This document shows positions 11,388 through 22,054 of a stretch of DNA of 64,000 bases, one piece after another; position 1 is the stretch's first letter, and every line of letters starts with the position of its first letter. The stretch spans positions 23,086 to 87,085 of the forward strand of contig VCMS01000286.1 in NCBI GenBank assembly GCA_022539475.1, in the 5' to 3' direction. The notes beneath the pieces were generated by a model, which was not told the DNA's origin, made no database searches, and worked only from the letters and a program-made list of their open reading frames with translations. The translations under genes were made by a program, and so were the position numbers. The DNA comes from Gracilaria domingensis (lineage: Eukaryota; Rhodophyta; Florideophyceae; Gracilariales; Gracilariaceae).

Positions 11388-11849
11388 AGCAGTTTTAAAA
11401 GAATGGAAGATGTTGGAAAAAGTGGAATGTTGCGGACAAAGTGTTCGAAGACTGCGCTCAGACAGTGTGGCGTCAAGCCTTGAGGCTTCCAGACTTGGAC
11501 TTGGGTATAGAAATGGGGTGTAGGTTGTTGGTTTTGGCAGCCTGTTTCGCTAAGATTTGGCGCCAAAGCTGTAAGATTTATTGGAGCTTACAGCGTTCTT
11601 TTCGGACTTTTTTAGTTTTTTAATTCGGATTTCTCGGATTTTGGGCGCCCGAATCCGAAACGAAAGAGGCCTGGTGTCCACGCGGTGTCCTGTATGGCGA
11701 CGGCGCGGCTTAATTATCTTGTGCAAAACCAACTTACGAAACACAAAATGTATTTTCTTCGATCTGCATCTCGCGAACATTACAGTCAACGATCTGCAGA
11801 TCGAAGAGAGTACACAAAGTGACTTAAAGCAGAAGATGAGAGCTGGCTT
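11388..11849. other. Spacer upstream of the transposase gene
   Basis: It holds the presumed promoter and 5' end of the hAT transposase gene (transcribed leftwards). No other gene is visible. A short inverted pair (TTTCGGA/TCCGAAA) lies at about 11599-11660. Confidence 0.35.
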
Positions 11850-13563
11850 GTGCTGTTTTGGGGCTGTCGACAATATTATTGCAAAATATTGCAGACAATA
11901 TGCAATAAGAAATATCATAGCTATATTGCTCGCTGTAAGAAATAAGTATTGAAATATACATACATTCTATATGCAATAAAAATACGATAAACAGATCATT
12001 TTGCAATATAACTTGCAATATCCTAGAAAGGCCCTCGAACAATGTTCATCGTAGAGGTTTGTTTTACTTCCAAAGTCTATAGAAGCATACGAACTAAATA
12101 TCGATTAAATCGTTCTTCCTGTCAATAAAAATTTTTACGCGTCATCTAAAATTTATCAATATCCTCAGAACAATGAGTACTTTCATAGCAACGGGTTATT
12201 GCTATTTCTGGACGTCATTTTGGTGGCAAACGACGCGGGTGTTTACAGACCCTTATACTAGCCTTTCGTAGCAGAAAAAAAGTCACGATAGAACAACCAG
12301 CCACTCAAAAGAGCCCAATCTGGGTCCAGAATCCACCAAAGAAATAAACGCAGTATGCCCAGGGGAAGATCCCAGGGCAAAGAAAGAAGAAGGACAAACT
12401 AGTGGTTGGACAACCACCAGTCAAGAGAAAACGAACAACGGACAACAACAAATTGCACGCGAATTCTGCAGCCAAACTTATCTTTGAGAGTCCAGAGACA
12501 AGCGTATAGACTTCCTACGAGACGTCCCAAGGAGGGTTACTAACTGAAGATAAGTCTTCACTCTATGCCCAAGCTAGTCTCTCGCAGAAGAGGTGACGCG
12601 GCGCTCAACTAAAATCCCAACGGACAGCTTCCCGTCAAGCAACTAGGTCCGTGTAGCACCAGGTCTCTCGACCGACAACGTTATCCGAGTTGAAACTCCG
12701 GTGGCGCTCACTAACGACAAAGAAGCCTTTCGTACACGCCACCCAATTTCCGTCCACGCTAAAGGCGCTTTGGCCGGTACGGGGATTAAAATGAGAAGAG
12801 CAGTGCTCGCACGAAACGCGCGAACACAGAAGATGTTAGAAAGTCACAGAGGTCTAAAGGCAGTAATAACTTAATTAACTGCACTGCCCCAAGGTATTGG
12901 GTAAGGTTGACAGAATAATAAAGGTGATGAACGCAATGTTGTGTTGGGTCGAGACACCGCTAGGCGTCTCTCTGACCCTTTATATAGAGTTCTGAACCCC
13001 TCCAGTGGGCTCAGAAATGCAAACTAACATAATAGTTACTATATTAACGCAGTGCTACTCCTACATATAGAATAGTAGGCACTACCTGAGTTCAGAGAGC
13101 GCCCATTGGCTGATGTAGCACACGTGGAGTTGCGTCGAAGCAATCCACGTGTGCCAAATCACGTTGGGTGTTCTGCTGTACGAACAGGTATGCAAAGCTA
13201 ATTCATAATTACAATGTAGAATAACGCATAAAGCAACATCAATGCAGATCAGTCCTACTTTACACTATTATCATCGTTATCATGCTTCCAATGTGTTGCC
13301 GCTCAATGCGGTATAAGTATAAGACTTTTTATATAATCATAAGTATTCTGGGCGTACTTCATTGTGATTGTCATATAAAAGTGCAATATTTAGTATTACA
13401 AATTAATATTGCAATAAGATTTTGATGTGCAATACTAATTGCAATAATGTTTCTGTTTCCAATATCAATTGCAATATGTGAATAGGAGTGCAATACGCAA
13501 TAACTATTGCTTATTGCAATATATTGCAATAGAAATATATTGTACGACACCGCTGGTGCTGTT
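11850..13563. mobile_element. Non-autonomous hAT-like element, 1.7 kb, with 8-bp target duplication
   Basis: The element (11858-13555) is flanked by the exact 8-bp direct repeat GTGCTGTT (11850-11857 and 13556-13563), the length produced by hAT transposases. Its right end read inward is CAGCGGTGTCGTACAATAT; the left end reads TTGGGGCTGTCGACAATAT, an imperfect match to it. Both subterminal zones (11871-12020 and 13375-13550) are packed with TGCAATA/TATTGCA motifs in both orientations, typical of transposase-binding subterminal repeats. No coding sequence survives inside. The interior (12,200-13,200) has different composition, including a TATATAG box near 12979 and a hairpin with ACACGTGGA arms near 13118-13160, so another insertion may be nested within. 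Confidence 0.7.
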
Positions 13564-13967
13564 CAAGCCGCTGCTCCAAAAACATTTACTTAAATGAAGA
13601 TATAATCTTAACACGCACATGTGGCGTGAGGATGTCCTTGTAAACGCATATTTGACATTCTCACCAAAATATATATGTCATAGAAAATAGGGTAAACTCA
13701 TAAAACCATTTCTTACGATCAGGAAAAACACTAAAGACTCGACGAGGATGCGTACAAAGTCCATCTGTCTCCGAGCTCACCGTCACAACGGCGCTTGTTC
13801 TTGTCAGCAATCAATGCTGACTTCAACGCCGATCCTACCTGACAGAAAACCAACTGACACCAACCAAGCGATCTGCTGAGCACCTCGTTAAACGTTTGTG
13901 CCTAATATTTTGGCCCGTTTACATCAGATCCGAATTCTGTTCGGTAATCCCCTCTCCTTGCAACGCC
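13564..13967. other. Intergenic; 3' flank of the small secreted protein gene
   Basis: No coding signal recognised. The last part overlaps short plus-strand frames that are reverse shadows of the gene to the right. Confidence 0.35.
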
Positions 13968-14297
13968 CTATCCTCGCCGAGGCCTCCTGTCTTGACGGCG
14001 TGCTTCCCCAAACGCGGCATTATTGCAATTTGCCGTACATTCACGGCGCGGACGGCGTTCACGTTCTCCACGAGGACCCCGTTCACGTCGTTCACGAGAT
14101 TGACGACTTTCAACCTTCAGTGTCTCGTTTGACGAGTTGATTACTCCAGTTTTACCGTCGCCTTTTCTTTGGCTTAGATCATTAAAATTTACGGTGACAC
14201 CCGAGCGCATCAGCACAGGCGACTTTGCCTGCTCCACCGGAAAGCTAGACGCCAATGCCATAGAAAGAGCAACCAGCAAAGCAATTGCGAAGAACAT
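13968..14297 (-). CDS. Small secreted Arg-rich protein
   Basis: 109 aa from an ATG at 14297. Residues 1-17 form a clear signal peptide (MFFAIALLVALSMALAS) followed by a plausible cleavage site before FPVEQA. The mature chain has one N-glycosylation sequon (NSSN) and a strongly basic C-terminal half made of RERRERG/RGERERRPRRE-like stretches, with just two cysteines (CTANC). No family is recognised. The charge pattern would fit an antimicrobial, cell-wall-binding or polysaccharide-binding peptide, but that is inference. It stands alone between transposon debris and the membrane protein gene to its right. Confidence 0.6.
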   Translation of the reverse strand: MFFAIALLVALSMALASSFPVEQAKSPVLMRSGVTVNFNDLSQRKGDGKTGVINSSNETLKVESRQSRERRERGPRGERERRPRRECTANCNNAAFGEARRQDRRPRRG

Positions 14298-15480
14298 CCT
14301 CGTTCTCGGGCGTGATTGATACTTCTAACGATTTGAAAAAGAAGACCAGGTTGTCGTACAAGGCAGCTTCTCACGAAGTATGAGGTTACAGAAGTATAGC
14401 GTCCCCAGAGTGAACGCTAGTCGACAGTGGTTAGCGAAACGTTAATGTGAAAGTTAGGATATCGGTGAGACAATCCATTAAGTACAGGTTTGAGCGTAAT
14501 GTATTTCGTACTACGTGATTCTGCGCCCTTGTTTCTGACGAAACGTTGACGGTTCTAACCGTGCCTACGCTCACATATAGTTAGTGAGCGTATAACATCA
14601 TACATATCATACATAATCCGAAGAAAAACTCGCGGCCTTGCTTTGCAGATTTTGTGTGAAGGGCGAAACGCCAACGCATAGCTTTCAGTTGGCTGAGGCG
14701 GTTCTGGCTAGACGCCAACGGTTCGCAACAACCATTATAAGCTGTAGAATAATGCGTTCCAACTGGAGTATCAATTCGTGGTGCAGTTCTTGCCTGGCAA
14801 GATGAATATTTACTTGTCGTTGTATTAATCATGAGCACGGTATAATTCTTTCTTGATTGTTTAGGTGCTTTTTGAACCTCAAAACCGATTAATTGAGGCC
14901 ATGGATACATCACTTTTTCATGCTCCAAGCAAAGCTACCTTTTTTCTAGTCATACATCTATTTCTTGGACTCTACAGCAGAGTTCCCACTCCACAGTGTC
15001 GTCCAGAAATACGTTCGAATGCAAGACGTATGCAATAAGGTTTCTATTTCTCTTTGCAGAATACAGACCGAAAAGGTTTAGGGCCAGAACTGTACCGTCG
15101 TGCTGGTGCAAAGACACCTAACAGCTGCTGTAGAGACAGTCCTACGGACAACTCCTTATTCGGAACGCAGGGCGTTCTAGAAAACCGAGTTCCCCCTCTT
15201 CCCAGTCCCAGTATGCAATGCGTGAAGGTCGACCTCGTTTTGCTGACGGTTCCCCGTGGAATTCATACCTGTTGGAAAATAAGGACCCGGTGGTTTGGCA
15301 AAATGAACTGCATAGTGCCATATTGTACAGGATCCGGGAGATGGCTACCTTTTGGTGCCAAAGGTACATGCGACAGCTTTATCCTTATGTTTCCCCCAAA
15401 AATGGCGTCCACAATTACTGTAAGTGAAGAGGCTGTAGCATCGAAGCAAATTGTAAAACGTTGGCTAGATCATTTTGTGC
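14298..15480. other. Intergenic, no gene recognised
   Basis: It includes the upstream region of the small secreted protein gene. Frames of 75-148 codons exist around 14581-14928 and 15054-15500. They begin at non-ATG codons or lack any recognised motif. Confidence 0.4.
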
Positions 15481-15675
15481 GTTTGGAGCCACCCCTTTAG
15501 ATAATAGATATCTTCATGTTGTATAAAAAGTTTTACATTTTTTTGTAGCCACCCATACCCAGTACAGGTAAGGCATATTATGCCTTTGGTCCTTGGTATG
15601 TTTGAAGCCACACATACCAAGTACTAAAGGTAGAAGGCTACCGACGGCCTTTGGTATTTGGTATGGGTGGCATCA
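15481..15675. repeat. Clustered GCCACCCATACC motif, direct and inverted copies
   Basis: The motif TTTG-N-AGCCACCCATACC-N-AGTAC appears near 15482 (degenerate), 15543-15566 and 15600-15623, and inverted at 15660-15680. The perfect 12-bp inverted pair is GCCACCCATACC (15548-15559) against GGTATGGGTGGC (15660-15671). A small inverted repeat AAGGCATA/TATGCCTT (15570-15586) lies between. It may be a ~125-bp MITE or a regulatory cluster upstream of the membrane protein gene. Confidence 0.6.
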
Positions 15676-15930
15676 AACTCGCTTTCTTTACAACATGTGA
15701 AGTCATACTGTTCGTACGAGCAGCAAGGCTTACCTTCAACTCTTCAATCAAGTTATTTCGAACTGGTGTACACTACAAGTGAGTTCATACTGTTTAACCT
15801 CGAAGCAAGATTTCGTCTTCAACTCTTATGTTTAAATATCATTTCAAAATGAAGAGCCCATCTGAACCTGCGCATCTTCGAATAATGGAGCCGGCAAACA
15901 CTGTCGCCATTTTCTAGGTCACTGCCGTGA

Positions 15931-18069
15931 ATGGAGCAGCTTCTCGTCATCTTTATCCATTTTGCCACAATGCTTTCCTTCATCTTGCACCTAACTATAC
16001 TTTCCAATTTCGTTCATCAAGTACTTGCTGAAGAACATATTGTCCTGTACGATGACCTGGACCGAATTTTTAGCAATCAGTACAGATTCTGGCCACAGTT
16101 CCTCACACCTCCTCCTTCGACCATTATTGGTCTCACTGGAGACAAGTGCAACGGCAGTGGGGACTGCGTTGCTCCACGTTTGTGTGCGAATTGTCCATCT
16201 CCTCCTTGCGAATGCATTCCACCGCAAGAGGGTAGTGTATGCTCATCCACAAGCGATTGCGATTCTGGAGAGTTCTGTGTATGGGCTCCATATCGCGGCT
16301 TTACGTTGGGAGAATGCCTCTCTGCCCGGGTGCATACAGATTTTCTTCCGATACTCCAAACTCCTATTGAATCATCCGCGCCGCCATTGCTCGGTTTCGG
16401 TCTTACGGGCGATCGATGCTTCTCGCTCTCAGATTGCAGTGGCGATCGAAACTGTGTGGGTGAGTGGAACCTCCAAAGGAGTGGTGATCAAAATGTATCT
16501 GTATGCCAAAAATCTGACTACCCATGTGTCTGCGTGCCGGTTGAGTTCATTGAGTGTCTCTCCAACTCTGACTGCCATCCCTCAAATGAAATCTGCGCCT
16601 CCTTAAAATTTGAGAGTTGGGAAACCTTCTCGCTGGATGATACCGATACACGAACATTTAGGCTTCCTCCGATCTGCATGTCTCCCTCATTTCGTGAAAG
16701 CGAAGATATCATTCCTATTTCGAGTCTGCTGTTAATGGAAAACGAATTCGCACTCCCAGTTGCACGCATCCAGCACCCAGAGTATTTAAACCCAACTACG
16801 GTGTTGAACGTGTCTCAGGATACGACTCCTTTTTCAGTTCCTCCATTGCCTGTTTTCAATTCCTTCACCACCAACGAGCTTGCAAACGATTTTATTGGAG
16901 GCATTCTTTCTCTCATCATCATCACTCACCTGCACAAAATTTTTCAAGGATTGATAGGCTTCTTTCCGGGTATTCATCACCATGGATATTCATCCTACAT
17001 CATATTCTCACGACTAACCTCTTTCCGGCATTTGTTTCGCCTTTTCAAGAGAACCGAACCTTTCGCCAATGGCACACCAAAGCAGACGCACGAAAGACTG
17101 AAAGGTTACAATTTCAAAATGATTTTGGTTCCGATTATGGCTATAACTCTATTATACGTGGTAGAGTTCGTCACGATTGTTGCGGCCACGCAAATACGCT
17201 TAGAATTCTACTCCGAACAGAGCTTTGATCCGAAGATATCAGCTGTGCAGAACGTGCAACGGCCACGTAAGAATGATAATGTGAGGAGTGACTGTGATGA
17301 CTTCTTTATTCCCACAAGGGGGCTAGTAGAGTCTGGAAAGGTGCTCAAGTGCGTTTCAGAAGTAGATGAGGAGCCTCACTTTGGCAAAGGATATATCAGC
17401 ATGAGTGTGCTTTACTATTCGGGAAGAACGCTTTTCGACATTCATTCCAGCAACGGGAGCGCTGCAAGAGTTGAACTTTCAACGTTTCTACAATCGAAAA
17501 GTAGAGTGAACATGAGAACGATGCCCTTCCGTCCGGATCTTGCAGACGAACACGAACGCAAGCACTTATTGAATAGTATCGCAAACGGCGTTCGACGTAG
17601 ACTGCAGCACAAGGAACTTGACGCACGTCACACGTTGTGGTCAGAGCGGAGATCTTTGGGTTCTGGAGGAGTATTGCAAACCATGGATTTCGAGCACTAC
17701 TATCAGTGGAACGACTCCTTGGAAACGATCAAAACAGCTCTGACAGAAGAGCTGCGATATATGGATTTGGTACTCAACAGCACAGGTAAACCGTGGGTGT
17801 TCAGAAGGCGGTTCACTTTTGAGCAGATGAATGCGGCAATGGCTGTGGTAAAACAGTACCGTATTGATATAGGATGGCTGGCTTCATCACTCGTGATTTT
17901 GTCTATTACTCTATTCGTGATGAACTCAAACGTTACGCATTTCGACGAAATAGCATTTGTGGCGATGAAAGAGTTAATGGGAGAAGATTGCGTGCTTGGA
18001 CCGCTTGTAACTGATGGCAGACTCGGAAGAGATGTGGATCTTCGGGAAGGGGATGGCACGCTGTCGTAG
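15931..18069 (+). CDS. Orphan membrane protein with Cys-rich ectodomain
   Basis: 712 aa from an ATG at 15931. An N-terminal hydrophobic stretch (about residues 5-32) acts as signal peptide or anchor. It is followed by a cysteine-rich region with two modules that both begin GLTGD(K/R)C (near residues 67 and 156), each with SDC/GDC and CxC spacing, and a third short SNSDCHPSNEIC. Two clear membrane helices follow: about 396-420 (MILVPIMAITLLYVVEF) and about 648-667 (IGWLASSLVILSITLF). A weaker hydrophobic stretch lies at 322-335. The segment between the two helices has N-glycosylation sequons and is probably extracellular or lumenal. No known family is recognised. Likely a surface protein; single exon, flanked by non-coding DNA. 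Confidence 0.75.
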   Translation: MEQLLVIFIHFATMLSFILHLTILSNFVHQVLAEEHIVLYDDLDRIFSNQYRFWPQFLTPPPSTIIGLTGDKCNGSGDCVAPRLCANCPSPPCECIPPQEGSVCSSTSDCDSGEFCVWAPYRGFTLGECLSARVHTDFLPILQTPIESSAPPLLGFGLTGDRCFSLSDCSGDRNCVGEWNLQRSGDQNVSVCQKSDYPCVCVPVEFIECLSNSDCHPSNEICASLKFESWETFSLDDTDTRTFRLPPICMSPSFRESEDIIPISSLLLMENEFALPVARIQHPEYLNPTTVLNVSQDTTPFSVPPLPVFNSFTTNELANDFIGGILSLIIITHLHKIFQGLIGFFPGIHHHGYSSYIIFSRLTSFRHLFRLFKRTEPFANGTPKQTHERLKGYNFKMILVPIMAITLLYVVEFVTIVAATQIRLEFYSEQSFDPKISAVQNVQRPRKNDNVRSDCDDFFIPTRGLVESGKVLKCVSEVDEEPHFGKGYISMSVLYYSGRTLFDIHSSNGSAARVELSTFLQSKSRVNMRTMPFRPDLADEHERKHLLNSIANGVRRRLQHKELDARHTLWSERRSLGSGGVLQTMDFEHYYQWNDSLETIKTALTEELRYMDLVLNSTGKPWVFRRRFTFEQMNAAMAVVKQYRIDIGWLASSLVILSITLFVMNSNVTHFDEIAFVAMKELMGEDCVLGPLVTDGRLGRDVDLREGDGTLS

Positions 18070-19119
18070 GGAAGTGGTGCTTCCAACAAAATGAAGGTCG
18101 AAAGAAATGGCGTTCCCGGGAACCAATTCAAACATAGCATCCCAATTTACGTGACTTATCATCGCCAAGTTGTCGCTCAGTGGCGTGAGATCTTTAATGC
18201 TTAGGATCAAGTTGGTGTAGACGGTCACGTCTATGACACCGTGCAGTAAAGTACAGCTCAAAGCACGCAGTACTCTTAACGGAAGATGTACTCCTCTCGG
18301 GTGGAGTGGGTGGGAAATCAAAAGGAACTACGCAGGTAGAGAAGACAGGCGATCTCTTCAGGAACTTTCTGCCGAAGACCGTTTCCCATGCAGAAGAGCA
18401 TCCCGTGCCACAACGCGTCTATTTGACTTAAATAAGTATACTTGAGCGTTTCCTCGAAAATCTAATATCTGCTCCGGAGCAATTAACTCATGACACGGCA
18501 CATGTCATTTTCACGCTCTAGGTATCGGTACACGCTTGAGTAATTCGGTATCGGGGGAACAGTATCAGCTGAATTGCAGTTAAAGCGCAACAGGAACTCA
18601 GATCAAACGCACTGGCGACCCGGTCGCGTGAGTTAAAACATTCTGGCGGCGATTGGTAGCTCGTTTGCTCCACAGAGCATAAAAAATCATCATGATTCGC
18701 CATTTGAGAGCATGTTGTTCCCTTGCGAATCGCAAGTTGCGATCAAAAACTTTGCTTCCAAGTTTAACATCTTGTCCAACCACGGTGAGCCTACCTTTGC
18801 CCGAGCTCATGCGTGTTGCCTTCTGTATGAATCTGAGATCACGCAATGAACGTCGGAGAAACTCCAATTTCATTACCAGCGGCATCTGCAACGCAGACTG
18901 TTCTTCCTCTCTTTGATTAAGACAGCAGCCGTTCACAGCCTCTCAAAGCGCATCTTCCTGTTTCACTGCGCCCCTCCTGTTTCCATTGCGGGTCTGATGC
19001 ATTCGCTGCTGTTCGTACTGCCGCAAGCAGTCATACAATGAAGGAGTCAGAGCACAGAACCGCACACAGTGCCATGAGTGTTTGCTGCCTGCTTAATACT
19101 ATGTTTAAGTGAAGCTTCT
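18070..19119. other. Intergenic, no gene recognised
   Basis: No domain-bearing frame on either strand. It contains the 13-bp palindrome-like motif TTGCGAATCGCAA at 18723-18735, which recurs in the promoter of each copy of the 460-aa membrane protein gene to the right. Confidence 0.4.
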
Positions 19120-19983
19120 AGCGAAAACTTTCTCTCTGTTGAAAGGCCAAGAGTTGTTGCTCCCTTCTTTCAAATATGTTCAGGCCTCCCCTTGTGATTA
19201 CGCGTACATCGGCCCAGTTACATATCTCTCGATCTTGCAGTGGCACTTCTTGGTAAGCGTTCGATAGCTGAAGCCTCAAACTGAATCGTTGTGCGCGATC
19301 TCGCTTCTCGGGCTTGGCGTTCAGCGCATCTTCTATTGCAGCACTTCTTCATCGTTGACCACTGTACCTTCATGATGAAGGTGAGTAGTCCTGTGCGTAG
19401 TTTAATGCGCATTTGCGGTATCGGTTGCTCTTCACCGACTATGTACATCTACTCGCATATACAGCTAGCCACGCACCTAATGAGCTGATCTTTTCGGTAT
19501 AGCAAGAGCATTGTCGTCCGCTAAGTTTCAGTGGCGCTAGCTTGGATGGCTTGATCTCAATTTTGGGACTGACAGTAAAGAGCATACCCCCCCGGACATG
19601 GGGCCTGGACAGATATCTGAAATCAGAAATTTCAGATCAGGTCTCTGCCTAGCCGTGTAGAATTCGCGAGCAAAGTATTCCGAATCTGGGCCTGGAGCGG
19701 ATAATGAAATTCTTTCTCGGCATGCCAACTGCGTTCCAAACCCGCTGTACAAGCTTAAAGAGTCGCCTATGAAATCATGCGGCATGCCTACCACGAACGC
19801 TGCGAAGTTCTGCAGTCGGAAGGCGAGGCTGCCTTCGAAAAAGTCATTACTTTGCGAGCGTCGTGTCTACAACATGAAAGATTGAATCACCCGCACGTGT
19901 CTGGATCCGGATACTGTGATAGATCGCACTGCCAAATTGTTGTCCTCTGAATGTACCGTCGGTACTTTGCCTATGGATTGAAA
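19120..19983. repeat. Diverged copy of the inter-unit spacer at the left edge of the tandem array
   Basis: The sequence aligns by eye with 26,216-27,352 and 33,585-34,721, for example around GGCACTTCTT, GCCTCAAACTGAATCGTT and CAGCGCATCTTCTATTGCAG. It differs by many substitutions and lacks a hairpin insertion and a ~100-bp stretch present in the other two. It probably marks the ancestral left boundary of the duplication. No coding sequence recognised. Confidence 0.75.
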
Positions 19984-20561
19984 GCAGTTCGCGGTAACAT
20001 GTAACGGCGTCCTGGCTCAATGTCAGCCCCTTAGCACAGCACTGCTTTCTCGTGTCAGCGAGACTTGGCCTGTGCTACTTTAGATCCAAGCTTGAGTCTC
20101 CTCATTGTGAAATTCATTTTTCTGCTGCCAGGAGGAACAGTGATTATCAATGGTATCTTAGAAAAAGTTGCATTCCTTTCGGAACTTGTGGTATGGATCG
20201 CATCCAATTCGGTACTGTTGAACACAATTCTGTACTCTTGAACACGTCCGAATGCTATCATAACCCATTCGAGCATTGTGATGAATGGAATTTGTTTGTG
20301 GCGCATGTTTGGGAGAGTCACGGAGAGGAGTGAAGATGAGTGTCTTGGCCACGAACAGGAAACTGTATACCACAGGATCCATACCTCATTTTCCCATGTG
20401 TATCTCCCGACAGTGAAAATAAGCTCCATTATGATGTTCAGATGTTGTCGGGAGTGGAGGAGAGGGAAGGTTTGGTAGACTGTTGTGTTAACAATTCAAT
20501 GGAGTACGAGTTTTGTTGTTCTGAGAGATGAATGTGGTGCATTCAGCTGATATCTTGGTAG

Positions 20562-20569
20562 TATAAATA
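20562..20569 (+). promoter_or_regulatory. TATA box of the zinc-finger gene, copy 1
   Basis: TATAAATA lies 323 bp upstream of the ATG, followed by a pyrimidine-rich stretch (TTCTTCTCTTCG) suitable for initiation. This implies a 5' leader of roughly 290 bases. The same element occurs at the 7,369-bp offset in units 2 and 3. Confidence 0.55.
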
Positions 20570-20884
20570 CGAGGGTTCTTCTCTTCGTATTTCTAGAGAC
20601 TTGCTCACCATCAACACATTCACACATCTCTATCTTTGCGTGGTTAAGTTCAGGAATCAATTACATCGTTATTCTGTTGGGAGAGCAAAGATATCATCAA
20701 CTTCAGCCGCATTTATTGACATCTTCTTCGTACCGAACACGCTTGGAACGTTTACACCGTCTTTGTGGTTCACAGTTTTCTGGTTCTCTTCCGCCTCGTG
20801 TGACTGCCGCTCTGCTTTCACAAACTATAGACTATCTTGTGTCTGATTTTGACTTGACTGTTCACATTTGGCGACACAAGCATA

Positions 20885-22054
20885 ATGTTCGCTTCAAATG
20901 GAGGAAATGAGAAGTTTGTAGTGAGTACGGCCGGATTTCCTGGTGTGTACCCCGCTGCCGGTGTGACCTGTCGGTCTCCGACAAGCGTAAAGGCAGCGGG
21001 TGAGGGCTCGGATCCCATCACTGCAGGATTGCCGGATGTGGGTAATGGCTTCGCTGAGGTAGCGGAAGTGGAGAGGGCGTATGCAGGGGGCCTGCATACA
21101 GGGGAGGCTCTCGGAAATGGTGAAGCTGGTGATGGTGCGAACGGGGACGGGGCGAAAGGGATGACATTTGATCCCTACAACCTACCCGAAGAAGATGATT
21201 TAGATCTTCGGTTCCAGTGGGTTTCGAAGGAGGACCGGATCCGGGTGTGTCGGCCTCAACCCATGGCCAGCCTGTTTCGGGAGCTGCTGCGAAACTTCCC
21301 AGATAATGGCGATGTGGGAGCAGGCTATTCAGCTCCTGAACAGCATGAGAGCGGCGACGAGAAAGCACCCTTCAATGTATCGAGGGAGGAGCGCATGGAC
21401 CAATTCTTTGAGGGAATCTCCTACGAAGATAAGGTGAGGGTTTCTCGCCCGCAACCAATGGAAAGCCTTTTCAAGGAACTTCTTGGAAAGGCTCTGATTT
21501 ACCACGGGCCTATCGGGTGTGAAGGAGCGCCCAGGAATGATGCTCCCATGCCAGGGAGTGGGAACTCTGGTGCGGCGGCAAACAGTGGGCCTGGGGAGAC
21601 TCCCACTGGAATGGGATGCGTAGAAGCTCCAAGTGAGCATGGGGCTTCGGTGGCTGAAGAGGAGGATGTGAGAATAGGAAGTGCGGCGCCCGTGTCAGGG
21701 ACGGAACCTCAAGAAAGTCCGGTAAGTACCCTGGAGACACCGACGCGTTTGAAGCGGCGGAGGTGTTCTCAGAGGATGGACGAGGAGGCCGCGGAGGAGG
21801 AGCAGGCGGAGCGTCCGCGGAAAAGGCGGAGGAGGCGGGTGGAGGACATGAACCCTGCCGACGTGCATGTGTGCGAATATGAAGGTTGTGGCAGAAGGTT
21901 TGCGATAGCTTACAACCTTGAGATTCATCGGCGAGGGCACCGAAATGAATACCCATTCAGGTGCGGTGAGCCGAACTGCGGCAAGTCTTTCATGTGGCGG
22001 TCGGGGATGGATCGCCACCTGCCTGTGCACAGCCGTCGGAGGGGAAGGTCATAA
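20885..22054 (+). CDS. Two-finger C2H2 zinc-finger protein, copy 1
   Basis: 389 aa from an ATG at 20885. Two C2H2 fingers sit at the extreme C-terminus (about residues 328-351 and 358-382), both of C-x4-C-x12-H-x3-H type (CEYEGC ... HRRGH; CGEPNC ... HLPVH). Just before them is a basic nuclear-localisation-like run (RPRKRRRRR). The N-terminal two thirds are Gly/Glu/Pro-rich and disordered, except for two copies of a ~23-residue motif (about 112-134 and 177-200) with core RVxRPQPMxSLFxELL, preceded by ED(R/K). Probably a sequence-specific DNA-binding regulator; the repeated motif may be a partner-binding helix, which is inference. It is identical in sequence in units 2 and 3. Its 3' end faces the membrane protein gene. 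Confidence 0.85.
   Translation: MFASNGGNEKFVVSTAGFPGVYPAAGVTCRSPTSVKAAGEGSDPITAGLPDVGNGFAEVAEVERAYAGGLHTGEALGNGEAGDGANGDGAKGMTFDPYNLPEEDDLDLRFQWVSKEDRIRVCRPQPMASLFRELLRNFPDNGDVGAGYSAPEQHESGDEKAPFNVSREERMDQFFEGISYEDKVRVSRPQPMESLFKELLGKALIYHGPIGCEGAPRNDAPMPGSGNSGAAANSGPGETPTGMGCVEAPSEHGASVAEEEDVRIGSAAPVSGTEPQESPVSTLETPTRLKRRRCSQRMDEEAAEEEQAERPRKRRRRRVEDMNPADVHVCEYEGCGRRFAIAYNLEIHRRGHRNEYPFRCGEPNCGKSFMWRSGMDRHLPVHSRRRGRS

Noticed and set aside
15054-15500. 148-codon plus-strand frame and a 69-codon overlapping frame
   Set aside because: Starts at TTG and has no recognised motif. A CxxxxC pair briefly suggested a THAP-like finger but the spacing and following residues do not fit.
20052-20333. 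93-codon frame upstream of the zinc-finger gene, present in all units
   Set aside because: Non-ATG start, upstream of the TATA box, no domain; conserved between units only because the whole unit is.
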